From contig NZ_JAQSLK010000001.1 of NCBI RefSeq assembly GCF_028649595.1, positions 1 to 64,000 of the forward strand: DNA of 64,000 nucleotides. Direction: 5' to 3'. The position numbers and the translations under genes were made by a program. Of this stretch, positions 19,473 to 28,888 are shown piece after piece (within the stretch, counting starts at the first letter, position 1; every line of letters starts with the position of its first letter). The notes under the pieces are model-generated. The model was not told the origin of the DNA and made no database searches. It saw only the letters and a list, made by a program, of their open reading frames with translations. The DNA is from Campylobacter magnus. GTDB lineage: Bacteria; Campylobacterota; Campylobacteria; Campylobacterales; Campylobacteraceae.

Positions 19473-22238
19473 ATGGACTACAAAGATACATTATTATTGC
19501 CAAATACTGATTTTGCCATGCGTGCTAGCTTGCCTGAAAACGAGCCAAAGCGTTTTGCAAAGTGGCAAAAAGAAGGCGCTTATGCTAAAATGAAAGCAAA
19601 CCGCAAGAATGCTAGTGCAAGCTTTTGTTTACACGATGGCCCTCCGTATGCAAACGGACACATTCACATCGGCCACGCACTAAATAAAATTCTAAAAGAT
19701 ATAATCATAAAAACGCATTATTTTAGCGGTGAGAGCGTGCGATACACGCCAGGTTGGGACTGCCACGGCTTGCCTATTGAACAGCAAGTTGAAAACAAGC
19801 TAGGCGAAAAGAAAAAAACCGCCTCAAAAGCTGAAATTAGAGAGCATTGTAGGGCTTGGGCTAGCGAGTTTATAAATATACAAAGAGATGAGTTTAAAGC
19901 CCTTGGCGTCATAGCTGATTGGGATGAGCCGTATCTTACGATGAAATACGCCTTTGAGGCTGATATTTACAAAGCTCTTTGTGCGGTGGCAAAAAAGGGG
20001 CTTTTAATAGAGCGTTCTAAGCCTGTGTTTTGGAGCTGGGCAGCACGCTCAGCCCTAGCTGAGGCCGAGGTAGAATATGAAGAAAAAGAAGACTACAGCA
20101 TTTTCGTAGCCTTTGCCCTAAGCCCTGAGGCAGAGCAAAAAATAGACGCCAAAGGCGCAAGGGCTGTAATATGGACTACGACGCCTTGGACTTTGGTAGC
20201 AAATCAAGGCATAAGCCTAAATCCAAATGAAACCTACGTGCTAACTGCTGAAAATCTAATCTTTGCTAAGCCTTTAATAGAAAGCGTAGTAGCGCAGGGG
20301 CTAAGCAAGGGCGAGATTATAAAAGAGTTTAAAAGTACAGAGCTAGAAGGATTATACGCTATAAATCCGCTAAATGGTAGAAAATCGCTATTTATGCTTG
20401 GAGAGCATGTTTTAATGGATGGTGGCTCAGGTCTAGTTCATACAGCACCAGGACATGGAGAGGATGATTATTTCGTAAGTCTTAAATACAATGTAGAGGT
20501 TATAATGCCTGTTGATGAGGGCGGCTGCTATGATGAGACTTTAAGGCTTAAAGAGCTTTTGCCAAAAGACTTGCTTGATGAGTTTATAGGCATGCATATT
20601 TTTAAGGCAAATGACCGCATCGTAGAGCTTTTAGGCGAGTTTGCTCTAAAAGTTAGCAAGTTTACACACAGCTATCCATTTTGCTGGAGAACGCATAAGC
20701 CTGTGATTTATAGAGCGACAAAGCAATGGTTTATCTCAATGGATAGCCCAAAACTAAGTGGCGGACGCTCTTTAAGACAAGTTGCTTTAAGTGATCTTGA
20801 AAATGTAGAGTTTATCCCAGCTGCGGGCATAAAGCGCATTAGCTCAATGATAGAAAATCGTCCTGATTGGTGTATTTCACGCCAAAGAGACTGGGGCGTG
20901 CCGATTGCGTTTTTTAGGCACAAGGGTAGTAAAGAGCCGATTTTTGATGAGGGAGTGCTAGAGCATATTGCTAGCATTTTTGAGCAAAATGGCTGCGATG
21001 CGTGGTGGGAGCTAGAAATTAGCGAGCTTTTGCCAAAAAATAGTAAATACAAAGCAGATGAGCTAGAAAAAGTCTATGATATACTTGATGTGTGGTTTGA
21101 TAGTGGCTCAACATGGAATGCTGTGCTAAAAAGCGGTAACTACGATGCAGGCGGTTTTAAAGCTGATATGTATTTAGAAGGCTCTGACCAGCACAGAGGG
21201 TGGTTTCAAAGCTCGCTTTTGCTAAGCTGTGCGATAAATGAGTGTGCTCCGTTTAAATCAGTGCTAACTCATGGCTTTACAGTAGATGGCAAGGGCGAAA
21301 AAATGAGTAAAAGCAAGGGCAATGTCGTTGCCCCTGATGCTGTGGCAAAGGAATTCGGTGTAGAAATTCTGCGCATGTGGGTAGCACTAAGTGATTATAC
21401 AGATGATCTAAAAATCAGCCCTGATATCCTAAAACAAACTGCTGAGCAATACCGAAAAATTCGTAATACAATTCGCTTTTTGCTAGCAAATACAAATGAT
21501 TTAAAAGAGATAAAAACTGATAATTTCACTTTTATTGATAAGTGGATTTTAAGCCGAGCTAGCGAGACTTTTAGCGCAGTGACTAAATGCTTTAAAAGCT
21601 ATGATTTTTCAAAAGGCTTTAATATCTTATTAGGCTTTTTAAGTGGGGATTTGAGCGGAATTTATCTTGATATTTGTAAAGACCGCCTTTACTGCGATAG
21701 TAAAAACTCAGCTCGTAGAATTTCAGCCCAGTCAGCCATGAGTCTTATAGCAAAGGCGCTTTTAAGCCTTGTAGCACCTACGCTTACTTACACAGTAGAT
21801 GAGGCTTTAAGCTCAGCCCCAAGTGCGATAAAAGGGGATTGGAGCGATGTATTTAGCATAAGTGAGTTTAAGCTTGATTTTGATTTTGGCATTGATGCAA
21901 GCTTTTTGCTAGCTAGCAGAGAGCTATTTAACGAAAGCATTGATAAACTAAAAAAAGATAAAATCATAAAAAGCACCTTAGAACTTGAACTTGTTACTGA
22001 TAGCAGAAGAATTCTAGCTCTTTGTGATGAATTTGGCGATGATATTAGTGATTTTTATGGTGTTAGTGCTGTAGTAGCAAAAGAGAGCGGTGAGGTGCTT
22101 TGTAAGTTTGCTTGCGACGAGGCAAACTTTAGCACACAAAAAGCAAGTGCTTTCAAATGTCCTCGCTGCTGGAAGCTTAATGCCAGCAAAACTGATGCTC
22201 TCTGCCCTCGCTGCGAGGCTGTAATGGAGAACAAATGA
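19473..22238 (+). CDS. ileS: Isoleucyl-tRNA synthetase
   Basis: Charges tRNA-Ile, with editing of valine. 921 residues. The HIGH motif is in [16 protein letters not shown], the KMSKS motif in [17 protein letters not shown], the editing domain shows [15 protein letters not shown], and the C-terminal zinc site is CPRCW followed by CPRC. Start ATG at 19473 follows AAAAAAGG. Overlaps a 32-codon ORF by four bases (ATGA). Confidence 0.98.
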   Translation: MDYKDTLLLPNTDFAMRASLPENEPKRFAKWQKEGAYAKMKANRKNASASFCLHDGPPYANGHIHIGHALNKILKDIIIKTHYFSGESVRYTPGWDCHGLPIEQQVENKLGEKKKTASKAEIREHCRAWASEFINIQRDEFKALGVIADWDEPYLTMKYAFEADIYKALCAVAKKGLLIERSKPVFWSWAARSALAEAEVEYEEKEDYSIFVAFALSPEAEQKIDAKGARAVIWTTTPWTLVANQGISLNPNETYVLTAENLIFAKPLIESVVAQGLSKGEIIKEFKSTELEGLYAINPLNGRKSLFMLGEHVLMDGGSGLVHTAPGHGEDDYFVSLKYNVEVIMPVDEGGCYDETLRLKELLPKDLLDEFIGMHIFKANDRIVELLGEFALKVSKFTHSYPFCWRTHKPVIYRATKQWFISMDSPKLSGGRSLRQVALSDLENVEFIPAAGIKRISSMIENRPDWCISRQRDWGVPIAFFRHKGSKEPIFDEGVLEHIASIFEQNGCDAWWELEISELLPKNSKYKADELEKVYDILDVWFDSGSTWNAVLKSGNYDAGGFKADMYLEGSDQHRGWFQSSLLLSCAINECAPFKSVLTHGFTVDGKGEKMSKSKGNVVAPDAVAKEFGVEILRMWVALSDYTDDLKISPDILKQTAEQYRKIRNTIRFLLANTNDLKEIKTDNFTFIDKWILSRASETFSAVTKCFKSYDFSKGFNILLGFLSGDLSGIYLDICKDRLYCDSKNSARRISAQSAMSLIAKALLSLVAPTLTYTVDEALSSAPSAIKGDWSDVFSISEFKLDFDFGIDASFLLASRELFNESIDKLKKDKIIKSTLELELVTDSRRILALCDEFGDDISDFYGVSAVVAKESGEVLCKFACDEANFSTQKASAFKCPRCWKLNASKTDALCPRCEAVMENK

Positions 22239-22333
22239 GTCCAGTGCCAAGCTGGCTTGTAGTAGCTACTATCGTGATTTTAACAGCACTTACACTAAGT
22301 GGTGTGTATTTAGTAAATAAAGGAAAGAAATGA
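22235..22333 (+). CDS. 32-residue single-helix membrane protein
   Basis: A tiny [22 protein letters not shown] followed by [13 protein letters not shown]. It has one transmembrane helix (residues 7-27) and a basic C-terminal end. It shares ATGA with the ileS stop and its own TGA overlaps the gatA ATG, so it is coupled on both sides and is almost certainly translated. From memory C. jejuni has a small membrane protein at the same place between ileS and gatA. Function unknown. Confidence 0.75.
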   Translation: MSPVPSWLVVATIVILTALTLSGVYLVNKGKK

Positions 22334-23685
22334 TAAGTTTAAAAGAAGCTTTAAAGCTTGATAATAATGGTGTTGTAGAGCTTAGAAAAGAACTAAAAGA
22401 AAAAATAAAAGCAAACTCTCATTTAGGCGCATATATAGAACAGCTTACAAATGCAGAACTTAGCGATGAATATTCTGGAATTCCCATCGCTATAAAAGAT
22501 AATATCCAAGTAAAAAACTGGTCAATTACAAGCTGTTCAAAAATACTTCAAGGCTACATCGCCCCATATAACGCTACTGTAATAGAAAAAATGCTTAGTA
22601 GAGGTTTAGCACCTTTTGGACGAACAAATATGGACGAGTTTGCTATGGGAAGCACGACTGAATCAAGCTTTTATGGCAAAACCTTAAATCCACTTGATAA
22701 TGCCTATGTGCCTGGCGGTAGCAGCGGTGGGTCTGCGTGTGCTGTAAGTGCTGGTATTGCTCTAGCTGCGCTTGGTAGTGATACTGGCGGTTCTATCCGC
22801 CAGCCAGCAGCGTTTTGTGGTTGCGTGGGATTTAAGCCAAGCTATGGCAGGGTTAGTCGCTATGGGCTAGCAGCCTACTCATCAAGCCTAGATCAAATAG
22901 GACCTATTACAAGAAGCGTAGAAGACGCAGCTATTTTATACGATATAATAGCAGGCTATGATGAGCGAGATACTACTAGCGCAAATGTAGAGTTTACGAG
23001 CACCGCTGACAAGCTAGATTCAAACAAAAAATACAAAATCGCCCTAGTAAAAAACTACACAGACGAAGCCAGCGATGAGGTAAAAAACTCAATCTACCTA
23101 GCTGCTAATAAACTAAAAGAAGCTGGCCACGAAATAAGCGAAGTAAGTCTAAGTAGCGCAAAATACGCAATCGCAGCTTACTACATCATAGCCACCGCTG
23201 AGGCTAGCGCAAACCTTAGTCGCTATGATGGCGTAAGATACGGCAGGCGTGGTGAGGCTGAGAGCCTTGGAGCAATGTATGCTACTACAAGAGGCGAGGG
23301 CTTTGGTGCTGAGGTTCAAAGGCGTATGCTTCTTGGCACTTTCGTGCTAAGTAGCGGCTACTACGATGCTTATTATATCAAAGCGCAAAAAGCAAGAGCT
23401 TTTATTAGCAAGGCTTATGAGAGCGTTTTAGATGGCGCGGATGCTTTGCTAATGCCTGTTGCGCCGCACGCTGCTTATAAGTTTGGCGAGCTAAAAGACC
23501 CACTTACTGCTTATCTAAGCGATGTTTATACAGTTAGTGTTAATCTTGCTGGTTTGCCAGCTATCTCTGTGCCAGTTACCAAAAATGCTGATGGATTAAA
23601 TATTTCAGCGCAGATTATAGGGGCGCAGTGGGAGGAACAAAAGGTGCTAGATATTGCCGCATCACTAGAAAGAGCGTGTAAATAA
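22330..23685 (+). CDS. gatA: Aspartyl/glutamyl-tRNA(Asn/Gln) amidotransferase subunit A
   Basis: Amidase subunit that makes ammonia from glutamine for GatB. 451 residues. The Ser-cisSer-Lys triad lies in IAIKDNIQ, GSSGGSACAVSAG and GSDTGGSIRQPAAFCG. GatB and GatC are not in this window. ATGA overlap with the small membrane ORF upstream. Confidence 0.96.
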   Translation: MISLKEALKLDNNGVVELRKELKEKIKANSHLGAYIEQLTNAELSDEYSGIPIAIKDNIQVKNWSITSCSKILQGYIAPYNATVIEKMLSRGLAPFGRTNMDEFAMGSTTESSFYGKTLNPLDNAYVPGGSSGGSACAVSAGIALAALGSDTGGSIRQPAAFCGCVGFKPSYGRVSRYGLAAYSSSLDQIGPITRSVEDAAILYDIIAGYDERDTTSANVEFTSTADKLDSNKKYKIALVKNYTDEASDEVKNSIYLAANKLKEAGHEISEVSLSSAKYAIAAYYIIATAEASANLSRYDGVRYGRRGEAESLGAMYATTRGEGFGAEVQRRMLLGTFVLSSGYYDAYYIKAQKARAFISKAYESVLDGADALLMPVAPHAAYKFGELKDPLTAYLSDVYTVSVNLAGLPAISVPVTKNADGLNISAQIIGAQWEEQKVLDIAASLERACK

Positions 23686-23695
23686 AATGGCTTTT

Positions 23696-23827
23696 GGCGA
23701 TTCGTCTCGCAGCACTATTACACCAAAATCCTGCGGAAATGCGCACGGCTCGGTGAACTATATGTTCTACCCACGCCGTGCGCACCGCAGGTTTTTGGCA
23801 TACTAGCACATGGGTACTAGAATCGCC
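23696..23827. repeat. MITE-like GC-rich hairpin element, copy A
   Basis: 132 bases bounded by GGCGATTC and its complement GAATCGCC. The interior is a nested hairpin: CCTGCGG (23730-23736) pairs with CCGCAGG (23785-23791), and GCGCACGGC (23741-23749) with GCCGTGCGC (23775-23783). A related copy in the opposite orientation lies at 51189-51316; the outer ~25-35 bases are conserved between copies while the stem differs. Located between gatA and guaB. No coding capacity is evident. Confidence 0.8.
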
Positions 23828-23888
23828 TTTTAACAAATTTTTGATAGGGAATTCTAGATTTTATATTTTAGAAATTGCAGATTTTTAA

Positions 23889-25376
<1,488 letters not shown>

Positions 25377-25732
25377 AACTTGTTTTTTTGTAGGCTGGCT
25401 CAGCTTGCGGGCGAATTTTGCTAAAGTGCTTTTGCGCAGCCCAGCTCGTTCTGGCGAAACTTCTGCGGCAGTTTTCTACGCTCGCCGCTGAATTTGTGGT
25501 GTTTTTGATAGCAGCGGCGAGCTTGAAATTCAGCCGCACAATTTCACCAGCCGCTGCCGCGGACACGGCTCCACGGCTAGCGCTGCAAGCACTTTAGCAA
25601 AATTCCCGCCACAATCTTAGAGCCGTAGTCATAAGTAAAAAACTAGAATTCCTTAGGAATTCAAATTTTTAGGAATTTGAATTTTTGAATTCCTAGGGAA
25701 TTCTAGAACAAAAGCATAGCCAAATAAAAAAG
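25377..25732. repeat. GC-rich inverted-repeat element, then palindrome units
   Basis: A 356-base gap without a gene. An element at 25407-25610 has imperfect terminal inverted repeats (left GCGGGCGAATTTTGCTAAAG; right arm 25582-25610). Inside, GCTCGCCGCTG (25480-25490) pairs with CAGCGGCGAGC (25512-25522), and CTGCGGCAG with CTGCCGCGG, so the whole could fold as a cruciform. It is much richer in G+C than its surroundings. A few palindrome units fill 25645-25705. No transposase ORF; MITE-like. Confidence 0.75.
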
Positions 25733-26830
25733 ATGAATATACAAACAAAAAAAGAGTATTTTAACGAAGTTTTGCGCTTAGAGAGCGGTCGTATTTTAAG
25801 TGAGTTTGAGCTAGTTTATGAGACTTACGGCGAGCGTGCTAGCGATGATAGCAATATCATAGTGATATGCCACGCACTAACTGGCAGCCACCACGCAGCA
25901 GGCAAATACGATGAGAGCGAGCCAAAGCCTGGTTGGTGGGACACTCTAATCGGCGATGGTAAGTGCATAGATACTAGCAAATATTTTGTGATTTGTGTTG
26001 ATATTTTAGGCTCGCCTTTTGGCTCTACTAGCCCACTTAGTATAGAGCCAAATAAAAATGCGCAGTATCGCTTGCGCTTTCCAGTGCTTGCTATTAGCGA
26101 TGTGGTAAATGCGCAAATGAGGCTTTTTAAGAGGCTTGGTATAAAAAAGGTGCGAGCCATCATCGGTGGCAGTCTAGGTGGTATGCAAGCATTATGCTTT
26201 GCTATAGAGCATCCTGATTTTGCTAGAAATGTAGTGAGTATGGCTAGCACTTACGCCACGCAGCCTTGGGCGATAGCGTTTAACAAAATCGCTATGCACG
26301 CTATCAAAAATGACCCTGAGTTTAAAGGCGGTTATTATGATGAAAAGCAAGTGGCAAAAAATGGACTTTTAGGTCTTGAAGTAGGGCGAATAGCTGGGCA
26401 TATAAGCTTTTTAGCCCCAGCTAGCATGGAGCGGAAATTTGCTCGTCGCTATGTAGGCACGGACGGACTTTATGAGCTTTTTGGTAGGTATGAGGTGGAT
26501 CGCTACATGGAGTATAACGGCGCAAACTTTGCTAAGCGCTTTGATCCGCTATGCTATCTTTATACTATAAAAATGATGAATAACTTTGATACCACTCGTC
26601 ACTACGGCTCACTAACAGCTGCGCTTAGCAAGGTTCGCTCGCAGCTTACTTTGCTAAGCTTTAGTGGGGATATGCTCTTTTTCCCAAGCGAGATGAAGGC
26701 TATAGCCGATGAGCTAAAAGCACTTGGCAAGGAGCATTATTACGAAGAGATTAAGAGTGATTATGGGCATGATGCTTTTTTGGTAGAAGTCCCAAAGATA
26801 GAAAATCACATTAGAAAGGCTATACAATGA
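25733..26830 (+). CDS. metX: Homoserine O-acetyltransferase
   Basis: First committed step of methionine synthesis, acylating homoserine. 365 residues, alpha/beta-hydrolase fold. The oxyanion segment is CHALTGSHHAAG, the nucleophile Ser is in IIGGSLGGMQALCFA, and the terminal His is in DYGHDAFL. The ATG at 25733 fits the family length, though the ribosome binding site is weak. Heads an operon with xseB and a nitrilase-fold gene through 4-base overlaps. Confidence 0.95.
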   Translation: MNIQTKKEYFNEVLRLESGRILSEFELVYETYGERASDDSNIIVICHALTGSHHAAGKYDESEPKPGWWDTLIGDGKCIDTSKYFVICVDILGSPFGSTSPLSIEPNKNAQYRLRFPVLAISDVVNAQMRLFKRLGIKKVRAIIGGSLGGMQALCFAIEHPDFARNVVSMASTYATQPWAIAFNKIAMHAIKNDPEFKGGYYDEKQVAKNGLLGLEVGRIAGHISFLAPASMERKFARRYVGTDGLYELFGRYEVDRYMEYNGANFAKRFDPLCYLYTIKMMNNFDTTRHYGSLTAALSKVRSQLTLLSFSGDMLFFPSEMKAIADELKALGKEHYYEEIKSDYGHDAFLVEVPKIENHIRKAIQ

Positions 26831-27030
26831 GTGAAGAAATGAGTGAACTAAGCTTTGAAGCAGCACTAGCAAGGCTTGAAGAAATCACAACGCAAATACA
26901 AAAAAGCGATATTGGCTTGGAGAAAAGCTTGGAGCTTTTCAAAGAAGGCGATAAGCTAGCAAAAAAAGCTAGTGCGCTACTAGAAAACGCAAAACTAAGC
27001 CTAGAAGAATACCAAAAAGGCGAGCAATGA
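26827..27030 (+). CDS. xseB: Exodeoxyribonuclease VII small subunit
   Basis: 67 residues. LSFEAALARLEEITTQIQKSDIGLEKSLELFKEG is the standard XseB coiled segment. Works with XseA (not in this window) to trim single-stranded DNA. ATGA overlaps at both ends couple it to metX and the following gene. Confidence 0.95.
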   Translation: MSEEMSELSFEAALARLEEITTQIQKSDIGLEKSLELFKEGDKLAKKASALLENAKLSLEEYQKGEQ

Positions 27031-27836
27031 GCGAACTAAAACTTTGCGCCTTGCAAATTGGCACCTTGGCACTTAGTAATTCTAGACTAGATTATTACCT
27101 CCAAACAGCAGCCAAAAGTGGCGCAAAAGTCGTGCTACTGGGCGAATATGTGATAAATTCGTTTTTTAGTGAGCTAGAACTGATGCCAAAAAGCATGATA
27201 AAAGAACAAAGCGAGAGCAAGAAAAAAGCCCTAGCCGAACTTGCTATAAAGTATGATCTACACATCATCGCCCCTATCGTGCTTGTAAAGCCAAAAGAGT
27301 ATGTAAAGGCAATTGCGCATTTTTCTCAAGCTGGTGTGAAATACCGAGTGGCTAATGCTCTTATGCCATATTCTCACTGGAATGAGGCGGCGTTTTTTAG
27401 CGCAAATGAGAGCCTTGAGATTGGTGCTTTTAGCGTGGATGGATTTAAGTTTGCTACGATTTTTGGCTTTGAAGCGCATTTTGATGAGTTTTTTGCGCTT
27501 GCTCGTGCCAAAAAAATAGACTGCTTACTTATGCCAACAGCTTGTGCTTTGGAGTCAGGACCTCGCTGGGATAGTTTGCTTAGTATGAGAGCATTTACTA
27601 ATAATATATATATTTTAAGAGCAAACCGCCTTGGCAAAGCTACTTTTGGAAGCGGCAAAAACGAGTATGAAACGCAGTTTTATGGGCGTTCTATGCTATG
27701 TTCGCCACACGGAGAAATCACTCATATACTAGGTGAAAAAGAAGAAATGCTACTTGCTACAATCTCAAAAAGCGAGCTAAATGATGCTAAAAAAACTTGG
27801 AAATTTGGCACAATCTCAAATAGCTTTGTTAGATAA
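27027..27836 (+). CDS. Nitrilase-fold protein, catalytic residues apparently lost
   Basis: 269 residues with the carbon-nitrogen hydrolase fold. The catalytic Glu is present (E40 in LLGEYV). The lysine region reads KYRVANALMP, with Val where the catalytic Lys is expected. The nucleophile region reads FATIFGFEAHFDEF, with Gly147 (or Phe146) where the invariant Cys should be. Residues after it (DCLLMPTACALESGPRWDSLLSMRAFTN) keep the fold. Possibly an inactive homologue with a structural or binding role; an unusual active site cannot be excluded. Last in the metX operon. Confidence 0.7.
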   Translation: MSELKLCALQIGTLALSNSRLDYYLQTAAKSGAKVVLLGEYVINSFFSELELMPKSMIKEQSESKKKALAELAIKYDLHIIAPIVLVKPKEYVKAIAHFSQAGVKYRVANALMPYSHWNEAAFFSANESLEIGAFSVDGFKFATIFGFEAHFDEFFALARAKKIDCLLMPTACALESGPRWDSLLSMRAFTNNIYILRANRLGKATFGSGKNEYETQFYGRSMLCSPHGEITHILGEKEEMLLATISKSELNDAKKTWKFGTISNSFVR

Positions 27837-28471
27837 AGTTTATTAGGATTTCTAGAATTCCCAGAATCTAGAATTCCCAAGTCTAAAATCTAGAATTCTT
27901 TATGAAAATACAGCTAGGAATTCTAGACTTCCTAAGTCTAAAATCTAGAATTCCTTATGAAACTACAGCTAAGAATTCTAGAATTCCCAAAATCTAGAAT
28001 TCCCTGAGAGAATTCCTAGAATAATTTTAGAATTCCTAGAATAAATTCTAAAATTCCCAAGCCTTGTGTCATCCCCCGACTTGACTCTAGGATCTCATCA
28101 CAAATAAATTTTTGAATTCCTAGAGGCTTTTTGCGTTTATATCATTTAAGAATTCTAGAATTCTATATAGGGATCCCCCAAAGGGGCTGGGGGGGGGGAT
28201 GACATAGTAGAGAATTCTAAAATTCCTTAAAGAGAATTCCTAAACTAAAATTCCCTAAACTAGAATTCCTTAAAGAGAATTTCCTAAACTAGAATTCCTT
28301 AAACTAGAATTCTTTAAGATAAAAAATACCCCCTAACCCCCAAAAAGCCTATGAATTCTAGAATTCCCAAAATCTAGAATTTCCAAGTTTAAAATCTAGA
28401 ATTCCCTATGAAAATACAACTAGGAATTCTAGAATTCCCAAAAATCTAGAATTCCTACAATCCAGAATTCC
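27837..28471. repeat. Long mosaic repeat array with a G10 tract
   Basis: 635 bases without a gene. Palindrome units alternate with recurring words: a block CCAAGTCTAAAATCTAG plus TATGAAAATACAGCTAGG occurs at least three times here and again inverted at ~61770-61830. A ~60-base block (28313-28375) is an inverted copy of the repeats flanking 56932-61611. TGTCATCCCCC at ~28065 pairs with GGGGGATGACA at ~28196, bracketing a hairpin that contains G10 at 28189-28198. The array separates the convergent nitrilase-fold gene and nikR. Confidence 0.85.
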
Positions 28472-28888
28472 CTAAAACTTCGGTACGCTAGCACGCACAA
28501 GCTGACTAAACTTCACGCCTTTTAGTCCCTTGATATTTGCGCTAAACTCCTCTATATCACGCACCACACCACGTAGTATCAGCGTCTCCAAGCAGTTGTG
28601 ATGGTCTATGTGAATGTGATTTGTGCAGATGATTTCTACCTTGCTGTCGTGTTCTAAGCGCATTTTGCGCATTAGTAGCTCGCCTTCGTGGTGGTCATAG
28701 CTGATTACTAGCACGGCAGTGGCTTCGCTACTACTATCACTCCAACTCTTGCGCCCTAGATACTCACGGATGATATCGCGCGTAAACTCACTTCTACTAG
28801 CGTAGTTTTGGGCTTTTACAAGAGCGTCAAGCTCTTTTAGCAGTGGCGCAGGTAGCGAAATGCTATACCTTAAAATCTTCTCATTCAT
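28472..28888 (-). CDS. nikR: Nickel-responsive regulator NikR
   Basis: Ribbon-helix-helix repressor that binds DNA when nickel is bound. 138 residues. The N-terminus ILRYSISLPAPLLKELDALV is the RHH domain; the C-terminal ACT-like domain carries the nickel ligands in HEGE, then HIHIDHHNC. The start at 28888 has AAAGG at six bases; the earlier ATG (28894) directly abuts it. It overlaps hypF by 8 bases and ends the hydrogenase transcription unit, linking nickel sensing to a nickel enzyme. Confidence 0.92.
   Translation of the reverse strand: MNEKILRYSISLPAPLLKELDALVKAQNYASRSEFTRDIIREYLGRKSWSDSSSEATAVLVISYDHHEGELLMRKMRLEHDSKVEIICTNHIHIDHHNCLETLILRGVVRDIEEFSANIKGLKGVKFSQLVRASVPKF

Noticed and set aside
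23696-23827. Retron or integron attC site
   Set aside because: There is no reverse transcriptase or integrase in the window, and the ends look like inverted repeats of a MITE.
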